The position numbers and the translations under genes are program-made. The notes beneath the pieces were generated by a model that ran no database searches, was not told the origin of the DNA, and saw only the letters and a list, made by a program, of their open reading frames with translations. A DNA stretch of 64,000 nucleotides from Citrobacter europaeus (GTDB taxonomy: Bacteria; Pseudomonadota; Gammaproteobacteria; Enterobacterales; Enterobacteriaceae): contig CP083650.1 in NCBI GenBank assembly GCA_020099315.1, positions 1,612,001-1,676,000 on the forward strand, in the 5' to 3' direction. This document shows, in pieces, positions 15,022-23,690 of the stretch. Position 1 is the first letter of the stretch; every line of letters starts with the position of its first letter.

Positions 15022-17466
15022 ATGAAAACTAAAATCCCCGATGCCGTGCTGGCAGCTGAGGTTAGTCGCCGCGGTTTGGTGAAAACGACGGCAATAGGCG
15101 GACTGGCGGTGGCCAGTAGCGCGTTTACCCTGCCATTTACCCGTATTGCAAATGCCGCAGAAGCCCTTAATCCGTCACAGATTAATGAGAAGGTGATCTG
15201 GAGCGCATGTACGGTGAACTGCGGTAGCCGCTGCCCGCTGCGTATGCATGTGGTCGATGGTGAAATAAAGTATGTCGAAACCGACAACACCGGCGATGAC
15301 AACTATGACGGTCTGCACCAGGTGCGCGCTTGTCTGCGTGGTCGCTCCATGCGTCGTCGCGTCTATAATCCCGATCGGCTGAAATACCCGATGAAACGCG
15401 TCGGCAAACGTGGAGAAGGCAAATTTGAGCGCATCAGTTGGGATGAAGCCTACGACATCATTGCCAGCAATATGCAGCGTCTTATTAAAGACTACGGCAA
15501 CGAGTCTATCTACCTGAACTACGGCACCGGTACGCTGGGCGGCACCATGACGCGCTCGTGGCCGCCGGGTAAAACGCTGGTAGCACGGTTGATGAACTGC
15601 TGCGGCGGCTACCTTAACCACTACGGTGACTACTCTTCAGCGCAAATCGCTGCCGGGTTGAACTACACTTACGGCGGCTGGGCTGACGGTAACAGCCCGT
15701 CAGACATTGAAAACAGCAAGTTGGTGGTTCTGTTCGGGAATAACCCTGGTGAAACCCGTATGAGCGGGGGTGGGGTAACCTATTACCTTGAACAGGCGCG
15801 TCAAAAATCCAATGCCCGCATGATCATTATCGATCCCCGCTACACGGATACCGGCGCTGGTCGTGAGGATGAATGGATCCCGATCCGTCCAGGAACTGAT
15901 GCGGCGCTGGTTAATGGTCTGGCGTATGTCTTGATCACCGAAAACATGGTTGACCAACCGTTCCTCGATAAGTACTGCGTAGGTTACGACGAGAAAACCT
16001 TACCGGCCGATGCGCCGAAGAACGGTCACTACAAGGCGTATATTCTAGGGCAGGGCAAGGACGGTATTGCCAAGACTCCGGAGTGGGCGGCGCAGATTAC
16101 TGGTATTCCCGCTGATCGAATCGTCAAACTGGCGCGTGAAATCGGTAGCGCTAAACCAGCATACATCAGCCAGGGATGGGGACCGCAGCGTCACGCCAAC
16201 GGTGAAATAGCGACCCGCGCCATTTCTATGCTGGCTATCCTGACCGGTAACGTAGGGATCAACGGCGGCAACAGCGGGGCGCGTGAGGGCTCATATAGTT
16301 TGCCGTTTGAACGTATGCCTACGCTGGAAAACCCTGTTGAAACCAGCATTTCGATGTTCATGTGGACGGACGCGATTGAGCGAGGCCCGGAGATGACGGC
16401 CCTGCGTGACGGCGTACGCGGTAAAGACAAGCTTGATGTTCCTGTTAAGATGATCTGGAACTATGCCGGTAACTGCCTGATTAACCAGCATTCTGATATC
16501 AACCGTACGCATGAAATCCTGCAGGATGAGAACAAATGCGAGATGATCGTCGTCATCGACTGCCATATGACTTCCTCGGCGAAATACGCGGACATTTTGC
16601 TGCCGGACTGCACCGCATCTGAGCAGATGGACTTCGCGCTGGATGCCTCCTGCGGCAACATGTCCTATGTGATTTTCACCGATCAGGCGATCAAGCCGCG
16701 ATTCGAATGCAAGACTATTTACCAGATGACCAGCGAGCTGGCGAAGCGCCTTGGCGTCGAGCAGCAGTTTACAGAAGGTCGTACTCAGGAAGAGTGGATG
16801 CGCCATCTCTACGAGCAGTCGCGCAAAGCGATTCCTGAACTGCCAACGTTTGAAGAATTCCGTAAACAAGGGATCTTTAAACAGCGCGATCCGCAAGGGC
16901 ATCACGTGGCGTATAAGGCATTCCGTGAAGATCCTAAAGCTAATCCGCTGACCACGCCGTCAGGTAAGATCGAAATTTATTCGCAGCAGCTTGCTGAGAT
17001 CGCGGCAACCTGGGAGCTTCCTGAAGGTGATGTGATCGATCCCCTGCCGATTTACACCCCAGGCTTTGAGAGCTTAAACGATCCGCTGGTGGAGAAATTC
17101 CCTCTGCAGTTGACCGGCTTCCACTATAAGTCTCGCGTCCACTCGACCTATGGCAACGTAGATGTTCTGAAAGCATCCTGCCGCCAGGAAATGTGGATCA
17201 ACCCGATGGATGCGCAGCGACGCGGCATTAACAACGGCGACAAGGTGCGCATCTATAACGACCGCGGTGAAGTGCATATCGAGGCGAAGGTCACACCACG
17301 TATGATGCCCGGCGTGGTGGCATTAGGAGAAGGCGCCTGGTATGACCCGGATGCAAAACGCGTGGATCAGGGCGGGTGCATTAACGTTCTGACGACCCAG
17401 CGTCCGTCTCCTCTCGCGAAGGGGAACCCGTCACACACGAACCTTGTTCAGGTTGAAAAGGTGTAA
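15022..17466 (+). CDS. dmsA: dimethyl sulfoxide reductase, molybdopterin subunit A
   Basis: The catalytic subunit of the anaerobic DMSO/TMAO reductase DmsABC. It carries a bis-MGD molybdenum cofactor and one [4Fe-4S] cluster. The precursor is 814 residues. A Tat signal SRRGLVK lies at 15-21, followed by a hydrophobic stretch ending about residue 45. The cluster ligands CTVNCGSRC and RACLRGR follow, and then the molybdopterin folds, including YGDYSSAQ with the predicted Mo-ligand Ser. The C-terminal MopB domain ends LVQVEKV. dmsB starts ten bases downstream and dmsC after that, forming one operon under the FNR/NarL-type promoter upstream. Confidence 0.99.
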   Translation: MKTKIPDAVLAAEVSRRGLVKTTAIGGLAVASSAFTLPFTRIANAAEALNPSQINEKVIWSACTVNCGSRCPLRMHVVDGEIKYVETDNTGDDNYDGLHQVRACLRGRSMRRRVYNPDRLKYPMKRVGKRGEGKFERISWDEAYDIIASNMQRLIKDYGNESIYLNYGTGTLGGTMTRSWPPGKTLVARLMNCCGGYLNHYGDYSSAQIAAGLNYTYGGWADGNSPSDIENSKLVVLFGNNPGETRMSGGGVTYYLEQARQKSNARMIIIDPRYTDTGAGREDEWIPIRPGTDAALVNGLAYVLITENMVDQPFLDKYCVGYDEKTLPADAPKNGHYKAYILGQGKDGIAKTPEWAAQITGIPADRIVKLAREIGSAKPAYISQGWGPQRHANGEIATRAISMLAILTGNVGINGGNSGAREGSYSLPFERMPTLENPVETSISMFMWTDAIERGPEMTALRDGVRGKDKLDVPVKMIWNYAGNCLINQHSDINRTHEILQDENKCEMIVVIDCHMTSSAKYADILLPDCTASEQMDFALDASCGNMSYVIFTDQAIKPRFECKTIYQMTSELAKRLGVEQQFTEGRTQEEWMRHLYEQSRKAIPELPTFEEFRKQGIFKQRDPQGHHVAYKAFREDPKANPLTTPSGKIEIYSQQLAEIAATWELPEGDVIDPLPIYTPGFESLNDPLVEKFPLQLTGFHYKSRVHSTYGNVDVLKASCRQEMWINPMDAQRRGINNGDKVRIYNDRGEVHIEAKVTPRMMPGVVALGEGAWYDPDAKRVDQGGCINVLTTQRPSPLAKGNPSHTNLVQVEKV

Positions 17467-17476
17467 GGAGTAGCCG

Positions 17477-18094
17477 ATGACAACCCAGTATGGATTTTTT
17501 ATTGATTCCAGTCGTTGCACCGGTTGCAAAACCTGCGAACTGGCCTGCAAAGATTTCAAAAATTTAACCCCTGAAGTCAGCTTCCGCCGCATTTATGAAT
17601 ACGCAGGCGGTGACTGGCAGGAGGACAACGGCGTCTGGCATCAGAACGTCTTTGCCTATTACCTCTCCATTGCCTGTAACCACTGTGAAGATCCGGCCTG
17701 TACCAAGGTATGTCCGAGCGGTGCGATGCACAAACGTGAAGATGGCTTTGTCGTAGTCGATGAAGATGTGTGCATTGGCTGTCGGTATTGCCACATGGCC
17801 TGTCCTTACGGCGCACCGCAGTACAACGCTGAAAAAGGGCACATGACTAAATGTGACGGCTGCCATGAGCGCGTCGCTGAAGGCAAAAAACCTATCTGCG
17901 TGGAGTCCTGCCCACTGCGTGCGCTGGATTTTGGTCCGATTGAAGAGTTGCGCAAAAAACACGGTACTTTGGCAGCGGTCGCACCACTGCCGGGTGCGCA
18001 CTTTACCAAACCGAGTATTGTCATCAAACCTAACGCCAATAGCCGCCCGACCGGGGATACAACAGGTTATCTGGCTAATCCGAAGGAGGTGTAA
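17477..18094 (+). CDS. dmsB: dimethyl sulfoxide reductase, iron-sulfur subunit B
   Basis: A 205-residue ferredoxin-like subunit that carries electrons from the DmsC quinol site to DmsA through four [4Fe-4S] clusters. Four cysteine groups are visible: CTGCKTCELAC near the N-terminus, CNHCEDPACTKVCP, CIGCRYCHMACP, and CDGCHERVAEGKKPICVESC. There is no signal peptide; it is exported by association with the Tat substrate DmsA. AGGAG before the ATG overlaps the dmsA end region. The last codons contain the AAGGAGG of dmsC. Confidence 0.98.
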   Translation: MTTQYGFFIDSSRCTGCKTCELACKDFKNLTPEVSFRRIYEYAGGDWQEDNGVWHQNVFAYYLSIACNHCEDPACTKVCPSGAMHKREDGFVVVDEDVCIGCRYCHMACPYGAPQYNAEKGHMTKCDGCHERVAEGKKPICVESCPLRALDFGPIEELRKKHGTLAAVAPLPGAHFTKPSIVIKPNANSRPTGDTTGYLANPKEV

Positions 18095-18095
18095 G

Positions 18096-18959
18096 ATGGG
18101 AAGTGGATGGCATGAATGGCCGCTGATGATCTTCACGGTCTTCGGACAGTGTGTGGTTGGCGGCTTTATCGTTCTGGCGCTGGCGTTGATGAAAGGCGAC
18201 TTACGTCCAGAATCGCAGCAGCGCGTGATTGCCTGCATGTTCGGGCTGTGGGTATTAATGGGCATTGGCTTTATTGCTTCCATGCTCCATCTGGGCTCGC
18301 CGATGCGCGCTTTTAACTCACTCAATCGCGTAGGATCTTCTGCATTAAGTAATGAGATTGCCAGTGGCTCAATTTTCTTTGCTGTTGGCGGTATCGGCTG
18401 GTTGCTGGCTACGTTGAAAAAAATGTCGCCCGCATTACGTAATCTGTGGTTAGTTGTCACCATGGTGCTGGGCGTGGTTTTTGTCTGGATGATGGTACGC
18501 GTGTATAACACCATCGATACCGTGCCGACCTGGTACAGCGTCTGGACGCCGCTGGGCTTCTTCCTGACGATGTTTATGGGCGGGCCGCTGCTGGGATATC
18601 TGTTACTCAGAATTGCTGGCGTGGATGGTTGGGCAATGCGCCTGCTGCCGGCTATCTCAGTGCTTGCTCTGGTCGTGAGCGCCATCATGTCTGTCATGCA
18701 GGGGGCTGAACTGGCGACGATCCACAGTTCGATTCAACAGGCTTCTGCGCTGGTTCCGGATTACGGATCGCTGATGGCGTGGCGGATTGTGGCGCTGGCA
18801 TTAGCGCTGTGCTGCTGGATTGTGCCGCAGGTGAAGGGCTACCAGCCTGCCGTTCCGCTGCTTTCTGTGGCGTTTATTTTGCTTCTGGTCGGTGAGCTGA
18901 TTGGTCGTGGCGTGTTTTACGGTTTGCATATGACCGTTGGTATGGCGGTGGCGGGTTAA
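18096..18959 (+). CDS. dmsC: dimethyl sulfoxide reductase, membrane anchor subunit C
   Basis: A 287-residue NrfD-like integral membrane protein that anchors DmsAB and oxidises menaquinol. About eight hydrophobic segments are visible from WPLMIFTVFGQCVVGGF to the C-terminal GLHMTVGMAVAG. ATG 18096 lies one base after the dmsB stop and is preceded by AAGGAGG. Length is the same as in E. coli. A longer upstream frame exists but runs antiphase through dmsB and is not used. Confidence 0.98.
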   Translation: MGSGWHEWPLMIFTVFGQCVVGGFIVLALALMKGDLRPESQQRVIACMFGLWVLMGIGFIASMLHLGSPMRAFNSLNRVGSSALSNEIASGSIFFAVGGIGWLLATLKKMSPALRNLWLVVTMVLGVVFVWMMVRVYNTIDTVPTWYSVWTPLGFFLTMFMGGPLLGYLLLRIAGVDGWAMRLLPAISVLALVVSAIMSVMQGAELATIHSSIQQASALVPDYGSLMAWRIVALALALCCWIVPQVKGYQPAVPLLSVAFILLLVGELIGRGVFYGLHMTVGMAVAG

Positions 18960-18986
18960 TTTATAGTATCTCGGATTAACTCAAGT

Positions 18987-19021
18987 CTTATCAGGCCTGC
19001 ACGATCTGTAGGCCTGATAAG
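18987..19021. repeat. REP-like palindrome downstream of dmsC
   Basis: CTTATCAGGCCTGCA and TGTAGGCCTGATAAG form a 15-bp inverted repeat with one wobble and a five-base loop. The GTAGGCCTGATAAG core is that of enterobacterial REP units. It lies in the convergent dmsC-ycaC gap, a typical REP location. A second hairpin (CCAGGG/CCCTGG, about 19041-19058) lies just before the ycaC stop and may help end ycaC. Confidence 0.8.
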
Positions 19022-19067
19022 TGAAGCGCCATTAACAATACATCAGGCCAGGGGGTTCGCCCTGGTT

Positions 19068-19694
19068 TTACTTCTGCTTGGTCAACGTGTCGTAGCTGGT
19101 CATCAGATTGCGATAATCCGGAATGTGATTCGAGAACAACGTCGCCAGACCTTCGACATCGTTACGCCAGTCGCGGTGCAGCTCACATGCGACGCCGAAC
19201 CATGTCATCAATTGAGCACCGGCCTGCGACATCCGATCCCATGCTGAATGGCGGGTAATTTCATTAAATGTGCCTGAAGCATCGGTGACAACAAAGACGT
19301 CAAAACCTTCTTCAATCGCCGAGAGCGCAGGGAAGGCAACGCAAACTTCCGTCACGACACCGGCGATAATCAGCTGCTTTTTGCCGGTCGCTTTTACTGC
19401 TTTCACGAAATCTTCGTTATCCCACGCGTTAATGTTTCCGGGGCGAGCAATATAAGGCGCATCGGGAAATTGAGCTTTTAGTTCCGGCACCAGCGGCCCA
19501 TTTGGTCCAGTCTCAAAACTGGTTGTCAGAATCGTCGGGAGTTTGAAGTATTTTGCTAAGTCACCGAGCGCAAGCACGTTGTTTTTAAATTTATCGGGAT
19601 CGATATCCCGAACCAGAGAGAGCAGGCCAGCCTGATGGTCGACCAGCAGTACTGCCGCATTATCTTTATCAAGTCTTACGTAAGGTTTAGTCAT
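19068..19694 (-). CDS. ycaC: YcaC, isochorismatase-like cysteine hydrolase
   Basis: A 208-residue protein nearly identical to E. coli YcaC, an octameric alpha/beta cysteine hydrolase of the isochorismatase superfamily whose natural substrate is unknown. The fold's conserved points are visible: VLLVDHQAGLL (Asp) near residue 20, a Lys in the VKATGKKQLIIAG region, and the nucleophile Cys in GVVTEVCVAF near residue 118. ATG 19694 with AGGAGA upstream matches the E. coli start; the frame runs seven codons further up. It is convergent with dmsC and divergent from ycaD. Confidence 0.96.
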   Translation of the reverse strand: MTKPYVRLDKDNAAVLLVDHQAGLLSLVRDIDPDKFKNNVLALGDLAKYFKLPTILTTSFETGPNGPLVPELKAQFPDAPYIARPGNINAWDNEDFVKAVKATGKKQLIIAGVVTEVCVAFPALSAIEEGFDVFVVTDASGTFNEITRHSAWDRMSQAGAQLMTWFGVACELHRDWRNDVEGLATLFSNHIPDYRNLMTSYDTLTKQK

Positions 19695-20079
19695 GGTATT
19701 TCTCCTGTTCTGCATCGGTGGGGGAAATTTGATGAGTTTAAGTCTACGAAAAGAACGATATTTGGATTAGATAGATAAATAAGAACTCACTGTTCTATTT
19801 TGAAGACAATGCAGCTCTGTATCCCGCATAGAGTTTAGTAAGAAATAAAAGTAAGGGGAGTCCATGAAATTTTTCGACTGAACGCAACGCGAGATTTTTG
19901 TTTTAGATCAATAAAAACAAGCAGATGTGTTTTTGTGCTTTTTATCTATTCACATTAAGAATCAGTAATGCAAATCGATCGTCCAGAAAGCGCCTCAGCC
20001 CTCTGATTACGCCGATTGACAATGTTTTTGGCAGTGGCATGATGCGCATGAAATTTGAACTTCCTCACGGTTTTTATTC
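19695..20079. promoter_or_regulatory. ycaC-ycaD divergent intergenic region
   Basis: 385 bases without a supported gene, AT-rich. TTGTTTTAGATCAA at 19898-19911 resembles an FNR box (one perfect half-site, one weak) and could serve either gene. No convincing -10/-35 pair was placed. A small open frame at 19925-20134 overlaps the ycaD start out of phase and is discounted. Confidence 0.4.
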
Positions 20080-21228
20080 ATGTCCACCTATACCCGTCCC
20101 GTCATGCTATTGCTATGCGGGCTGCTTCTGTTGACCCTGGCGATCGCCGTGTTAAACACGCTCGTCCCGCTTTGGCTCGCCCATGAAAATCTGCCCACAT
20201 GGCAGGTAGGCGTGGTGAGCTCGTCCTATTTTACCGGTAATCTGGTAGGGACGTTGCTGACCGGGTATTTAATAAAACACCTTGGTTTTAATCGCAGCTA
20301 TTACATCGCCTCGCTTATTTTTGCCGTAGGTTGTGTCGGGCTGGGGATTGTGGTGGGATTCTGGAGCTGGATGACATGGCGCTTTATTGCCGGTGTTGGC
20401 TGCGCCATGATTTGGGTGGTAGTGGAAAGTGCGCTGATGTGCAGTGGGACTTCGCGTAATCGCGGACGTTTGCTTGCCGCTTATATGATGATCTATTACG
20501 TGGGGACGTTTTTAGGCCAGTTGCTGGTTAGTAAAGTATCAACTGAATTGATGAACGTTCTGCCGTGGGTGACGGGTACAATCCTGGCTGGCGTTTTACC
20601 ACTGCTCTTTACGCGCATTGCCAATCAGCAGGGTGATGAACAGCAGTCTACGCCTATTGTCTCCATGCTGAAGCTGCGACAGGCGCGTCTGGGCGTTAAC
20701 GGCTGTATTATTTCCGGGATTGTATTGGGGTCCTTGTATGGCCTGATGCCGCTGTATCTCAACCATCAGGGGGTGAGCAACGCCAGCATTGGTTTCTGGA
20801 TGGCGGTTCTGGTTAGCGCCGGTATCCTGGGGCAATGGCCGATTGGCCGTCTGGCGGATAAGCTGGGACGCCTGCTGGTTTTACGCGTTCAGGTTTTCGT
20901 GGTAATCGTCGGGAGTATTGCCATGCTGAATCAGGCGGCGATGGCGCCCGCGTTGTTTATGTTGGGGGCGGCAGGTTTTACTCTCTACCCGGTAGCGATG
21001 GCCTGGGCCTGTGAAAAGGTGGAACACCATCAACTGGTCGCCATGAATCAGGCATTGTTATTAAGCTATACCGTGGGCAGCCTGCTTGGTCCTTCATTTA
21101 CCGCGATGCTGATGCAGAATTATTCAGATAGCTTGCTGTTTATCATGATCGCCAGCGTATCGTTTATTTATTTACTGATGCTGTTGCGTAAGACGGGCCA
21201 TACGCCCAATTCTATTGCGCATATTTGA
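20080..21228 (+). CDS. ycaD: YcaD, MFS-type transporter
   Basis: A 382-residue inner-membrane protein of the major facilitator superfamily, with about twelve hydrophobic segments. It aligns along its whole length with E. coli YcaD, whose substrate is not known. The MFS loop motif appears as WPIGRLADKLGRL between segments 8 and 9, and GVVSSSYFTGNLVG lies in segment 2. The Shine-Dalgarno is poor. In K-12 ycaM follows directly; here only its 3' tail remains. Confidence 0.95.
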   Translation: MSTYTRPVMLLLCGLLLLTLAIAVLNTLVPLWLAHENLPTWQVGVVSSSYFTGNLVGTLLTGYLIKHLGFNRSYYIASLIFAVGCVGLGIVVGFWSWMTWRFIAGVGCAMIWVVVESALMCSGTSRNRGRLLAAYMMIYYVGTFLGQLLVSKVSTELMNVLPWVTGTILAGVLPLLFTRIANQQGDEQQSTPIVSMLKLRQARLGVNGCIISGIVLGSLYGLMPLYLNHQGVSNASIGFWMAVLVSAGILGQWPIGRLADKLGRLLVLRVQVFVVIVGSIAMLNQAAMAPALFMLGAAGFTLYPVAMAWACEKVEHHQLVAMNQALLLSYTVGSLLGPSFTAMLMQNYSDSLLFIMIASVSFIYLLMLLRKTGHTPNSIAHI

Positions 21229-21249
21229 CCTGATTTAACAGAATACGAA

Positions 21250-21293
21250 CAGGTTCCCATACATACTGTTTATGTATGCTTTATGGGAACCTG
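21250..21293 (+). repeat. inverted repeat downstream of ycaD
   Basis: A perfect 12-bp inverted repeat, CAGGTTCCCATA (21250-21261) and TATGGGAACCTG (21282-21293), encloses a smaller CATAC/GTATG repeat. It is 21 bases after the ycaD stop. The following bases (CATTATTTAAT) are AT-rich but not a T run, so it may be a weak terminator or a boundary mark of the insertion. Confidence 0.6.
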
Positions 21294-21410
21294 CATTATT
21301 TAATCACACGCTTTTGCCCTGAAAATAAAGTGTGCAGAAGATTATAGTTTTACACCCTGCCGTTTCCGCTCGCTCATTTTACCGCGCATAATCCCACGCC
21401 TGATTTTATC

Positions 21411-21476
21411 GTGACGCCGTTTGTGCTGGTAGGATTGGGGCTGATTTTCCCGCTTCTGGCGCGCAGGAAACAGTAA
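21411..21476 (+). pseudogene. ycaM: 3' remnant of ycaM (amino-acid/polyamine permease)
   Basis: The frame ending at TAA 21474-21476 reads TPFVLVGLGLIFPLLAR plus RKQ. The 17-residue stretch is identical, as I recall it, to the last membrane segment of E. coli YcaM, an APC-family permease gene that directly follows ycaD in K-12. Upstream the frame stays open to 21348 but no longer resembles YcaM, and no start is possible. It lies in the K-12 position and strand, so this is a deletion remnant. The stop of the inserted PTS operon is four bases away. Confidence 0.75.
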
Positions 21477-21480
21477 TGCG

Positions 21481-21918
21481 TTAACTCACTTCAAGAATAG
21501 AGAGAAACTGCGCCAGGCTGGTGGTATGGGATAACTGGTGTAAGCGCTCCGCTTCATCCAGCCAGCACACCAACTGTTGGATCATTTCGATATGTTGAGT
21601 GCTGTTGGCTGCGGCAAGAACAATGATTAACCGCACATCCGGGTGTCCGGGAAACAGGACTGCTTCTTTCAGGCTCAATAGCGACAGATGTGTTTTACTG
21701 CCAATCACGCCTTCATCCGGTCGAGCATGAGGCAGGGCAAATTCTGGACTTAATATATACCATGGGCCATGTTTTTCTGTTTCATGGATGATTGCCTGAG
21801 TATAACTATGTGTAATTACGCCTTGCACTTCGAGAGGGTGACAGGCCAACTGCACGGCTTCCTGCCAGGTGCCGCATTGTTCGCGAAACTGCCAGGCTGA
21901 AAATAGCGTAGATAGCAT
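21481..21918 (-). CDS. PTS sugar transporter EIIA (fructose/ascorbate type)
   Basis: A 145-residue cytoplasmic phosphocarrier of the PTS EIIA-2 (mannitol/fructose/ascorbate) fold. It takes phosphate from HPr on His64 in FALPHARP and passes it to the EIIB Cys. Other family points are the HPDVRLIIVLAAANS block and the C-terminal helix. It is the last gene of the operon, 51 bases after the tktC-like gene, with an 11-bp stem-loop in that gap. Its ATG is preceded by GGGGAT. Together with the separate EIIB and EIIC genes it makes a complete system; the sugar is not evident. Confidence 0.88.
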   Translation of the reverse strand: MLSTLFSAWQFREQCGTWQEAVQLACHPLEVQGVITHSYTQAIIHETEKHGPWYILSPEFALPHARPDEGVIGSKTHLSLLSLKEAVLFPGHPDVRLIIVLAAANSTQHIEMIQQLVCWLDEAERLHQLSHTTSLAQFLSILEVS

Positions 21919-21937
21919 CGTTTTATCCCCATTGTAG

Positions 21938-21964
21938 TTGGCAGACCGTGTAACGGTCTGCCAA
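21938..21964 (-). promoter_or_regulatory. intra-operon stem-loop before the EIIA gene
   Basis: A perfect 11-bp stem (TTGGCAGACCG / CGGTCTGCCAA, five-base loop) lies between the transketolase C-subunit stop and the EIIA start. No T run follows, so it is unlikely to be an intrinsic terminator. It may mark an RNA processing or stability site that sets EIIA expression apart from the upstream genes. Confidence 0.6.
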
Positions 21965-21969
21965 CCAGA

Positions 21970-22881
21970 TTATTTGAGTGCTTCACAGATTGCAGAGGCT
22001 GAAATTCCGTATTTCTCTTTCAACTGCCGGCTGTTGCCCGATTCGGTGAATGTGTCCTGAGTACCAAGGCGACACAATCGTGAGTTGATTCCTTCTTCAG
22101 CCAGCACTTCAGCAATCTGGCCACCCAGTCCGCCGTTAATCGTATGATTTTCAATCGTGACGATACGTGGGCAATTGGCAATGAGGTGCAGGAAACGCTG
22201 ACGATTGAACGGTTTTAGCGTTGCCACATGAATCAGTTTGCCCCTTTTCCCCTGCGCACTGAGCTGGGCGTAACCCGTACTCGCTTGTTCAAGAACTGTT
22301 CCTTCATAAACAATGGCGAAGTCGTTGCCTGAACTCTCCACGGCCTCGATATCGGATACTCGGGGGACAACTGATTTATCGCGTACGGGCATCGGTTCCC
22401 GGGCAACACGAATGTAGACAGGGCCGGGGATGTTTACTGCCTGCTCAAATGCAGCCTCAACTTCTTCGGCATCTGCCGGAGTCAGAATCGTGATTCCTGG
22501 CAATACACGAGTCAGGGCTAGATCTTCCAGCGCATGGTGCGAAGCGCCATCCGGGCCGTCATCCATACCTGGATGGCTACCGACCAGCTTAATGTTGGCC
22601 TTTGCGTAACAAGCCTGACGAAGCTGTGTCCATGCTGTACCAGTCACGAACATCGCGAAGTTAACGTAAAAAGGAATGTTACCTTCCAATGCCTGACCTG
22701 TGGCGAAACTCATCGCGGAGCCTTCGGCAATTCCCATTTCAAAGAATGCTTCAGGCCAGATCTTCTGAAACTGATCGGTGCGGGTGGAGCTCGCCAAATC
22801 GCTGTCGATAACGACAACTGGATAGCCTTTCTCCCTCAAAGCGAGCAGGGCATTACCAATCTCATCGCGTGGTGCTCTCAT
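21970..22881 (-). CDS. transketolase-like enzyme, C-terminal subunit
   Basis: A 303-residue protein equal to the pyrimidine-binding plus C-terminal domains of transketolase, encoded apart from the N-terminal part. The family's catalytic Glu lies in EMGIAEGSAMSFATGQALEG (about residues 48-67). The substrate-site His is in DGASHHALED. The C-terminal domain begins about residue 180 and contains NHTINGGLGGQIAE. Its ATG overlaps the stop of the N subunit (ATGA), so the two are translationally coupled. Related split enzymes include apulose-4-phosphate transketolase and 1-deoxyxylulose-synthase-like proteins; the exact donor ketose cannot be read from sequence. Confidence 0.9.
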   Translation of the reverse strand: MRAPRDEIGNALLALREKGYPVVVIDSDLASSTRTDQFQKIWPEAFFEMGIAEGSAMSFATGQALEGNIPFYVNFAMFVTGTAWTQLRQACYAKANIKLVGSHPGMDDGPDGASHHALEDLALTRVLPGITILTPADAEEVEAAFEQAVNIPGPVYIRVAREPMPVRDKSVVPRVSDIEAVESSGNDFAIVYEGTVLEQASTGYAQLSAQGKRGKLIHVATLKPFNRQRFLHLIANCPRIVTIENHTINGGLGGQIAEVLAEEGINSRLCRLGTQDTFTESGNSRQLKEKYGISASAICEALK

Positions 22882-23678
22882 GACTGTAATTCCTCCATAG
22901 CTTGCTGGTATTGTTCCGCACTGGGTGTTTTAGAATGCCAGTCGCCGTTATTTTCCATATAGCTCACGCCGCTGCCTTTGGTGGTGCGGGCGATAATAGC
23001 TACCGGCTTGCCTTTCAGATAACGAGATAGCTGCAAAGTGTCGGCAACCTGGCACATGTTGTTACCATCCTGTAGCTCAAGTACGTGCCAGCCAAAATTA
23101 CGGATTTTGTCGGCCAGTGGCTCGAGATTGATGACGTCATTGACCGGATCGTGTGAGGAAAAACCGTTGTAGTCGATGATGGCGACCAGATTGTCCATCC
23201 GCATATGAGCGGCCTGTTGCAGTGACTCCCATATTTGGCCTTCGTGCATCTCCCCATCGCCGATGATTGCGAAAACGCGGTTGGGATCCCCCGCGCGATT
23301 TTTGGCAGCAGCCATCCCCAGCGCAATTGACAGACCCTGGCCAAGCAGTCCAGTCGTTGCATCCACATCGGGAAGTGATTTCACGCTCGGATGTCCCTGC
23401 AGACGCGAGTTAATCTGACGAAAGGTGCTAAATTCGCTGCGGGATATTTTCCCCAATTGATACAGCATGGCGTACTGTGCCGCGACGGCGTGGCCTTTAC
23501 TCATCACCACCCGGGCACGAGGTGTTTCATTCAGACGAACTTCTTCATGATAAATCCAGGTCAGAATATCAATAATGGAGAGTGCGCCGCCGGGATGACC
23601 AATACCGGATTCGTAAATAATGGTGACAATATCGCGGCGGGCAGATCGCGCATGAGATTTCAATTCATCAATATTCAT
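22878..23678 (-). CDS. transketolase-like enzyme, N-terminal (thiamine diphosphate) subunit
   Basis: A 266-residue protein equal to the pyrophosphate-binding domain of transketolase. The thiamine diphosphate motif is present: GDGEMHEGQIWESL followed by AIIDYNG, about residues 140-172. An N-terminal His in SGIGHPGGALS (residue 28) matches the catalytic loop of transketolases. ATG 23678 has AAGGAG six bases upstream, and it lies 12 bases after the EIIC stop. Needs the C subunit encoded next to it for activity. It is half the size of TktA, so it is not the housekeeping transketolase. Confidence 0.9.
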   Translation of the reverse strand: MNIDELKSHARSARRDIVTIIYESGIGHPGGALSIIDILTWIYHEEVRLNETPRARVVMSKGHAVAAQYAMLYQLGKISRSEFSTFRQINSRLQGHPSVKSLPDVDATTGLLGQGLSIALGMAAAKNRAGDPNRVFAIIGDGEMHEGQIWESLQQAAHMRMDNLVAIIDYNGFSSHDPVNDVINLEPLADKIRNFGWHVLELQDGNNMCQVADTLQLSRYLKGKPVAIIARTTKGSGVSYMENNGDWHSKTPSAEQYQQAMEELQS

Positions 23679-23690
23679 GTTTACTCCTTA

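Noticed and set aside
17853..18095. 81-codon upstream extension of dmsC
   Set aside because: It runs antiphase through dmsB; the ATG at 18096 with AAGGAGG matches the DmsC family start.
17564..18697. 377-codon open frame antisense to dmsB and dmsC
   Set aside because: It spans two certain genes of an operon on the other strand and has no start signal.
19925..20134. Small gene upstream of ycaD
   Set aside because: The frame overlaps the ycaD start out of phase and has no ribosome site or similarity.
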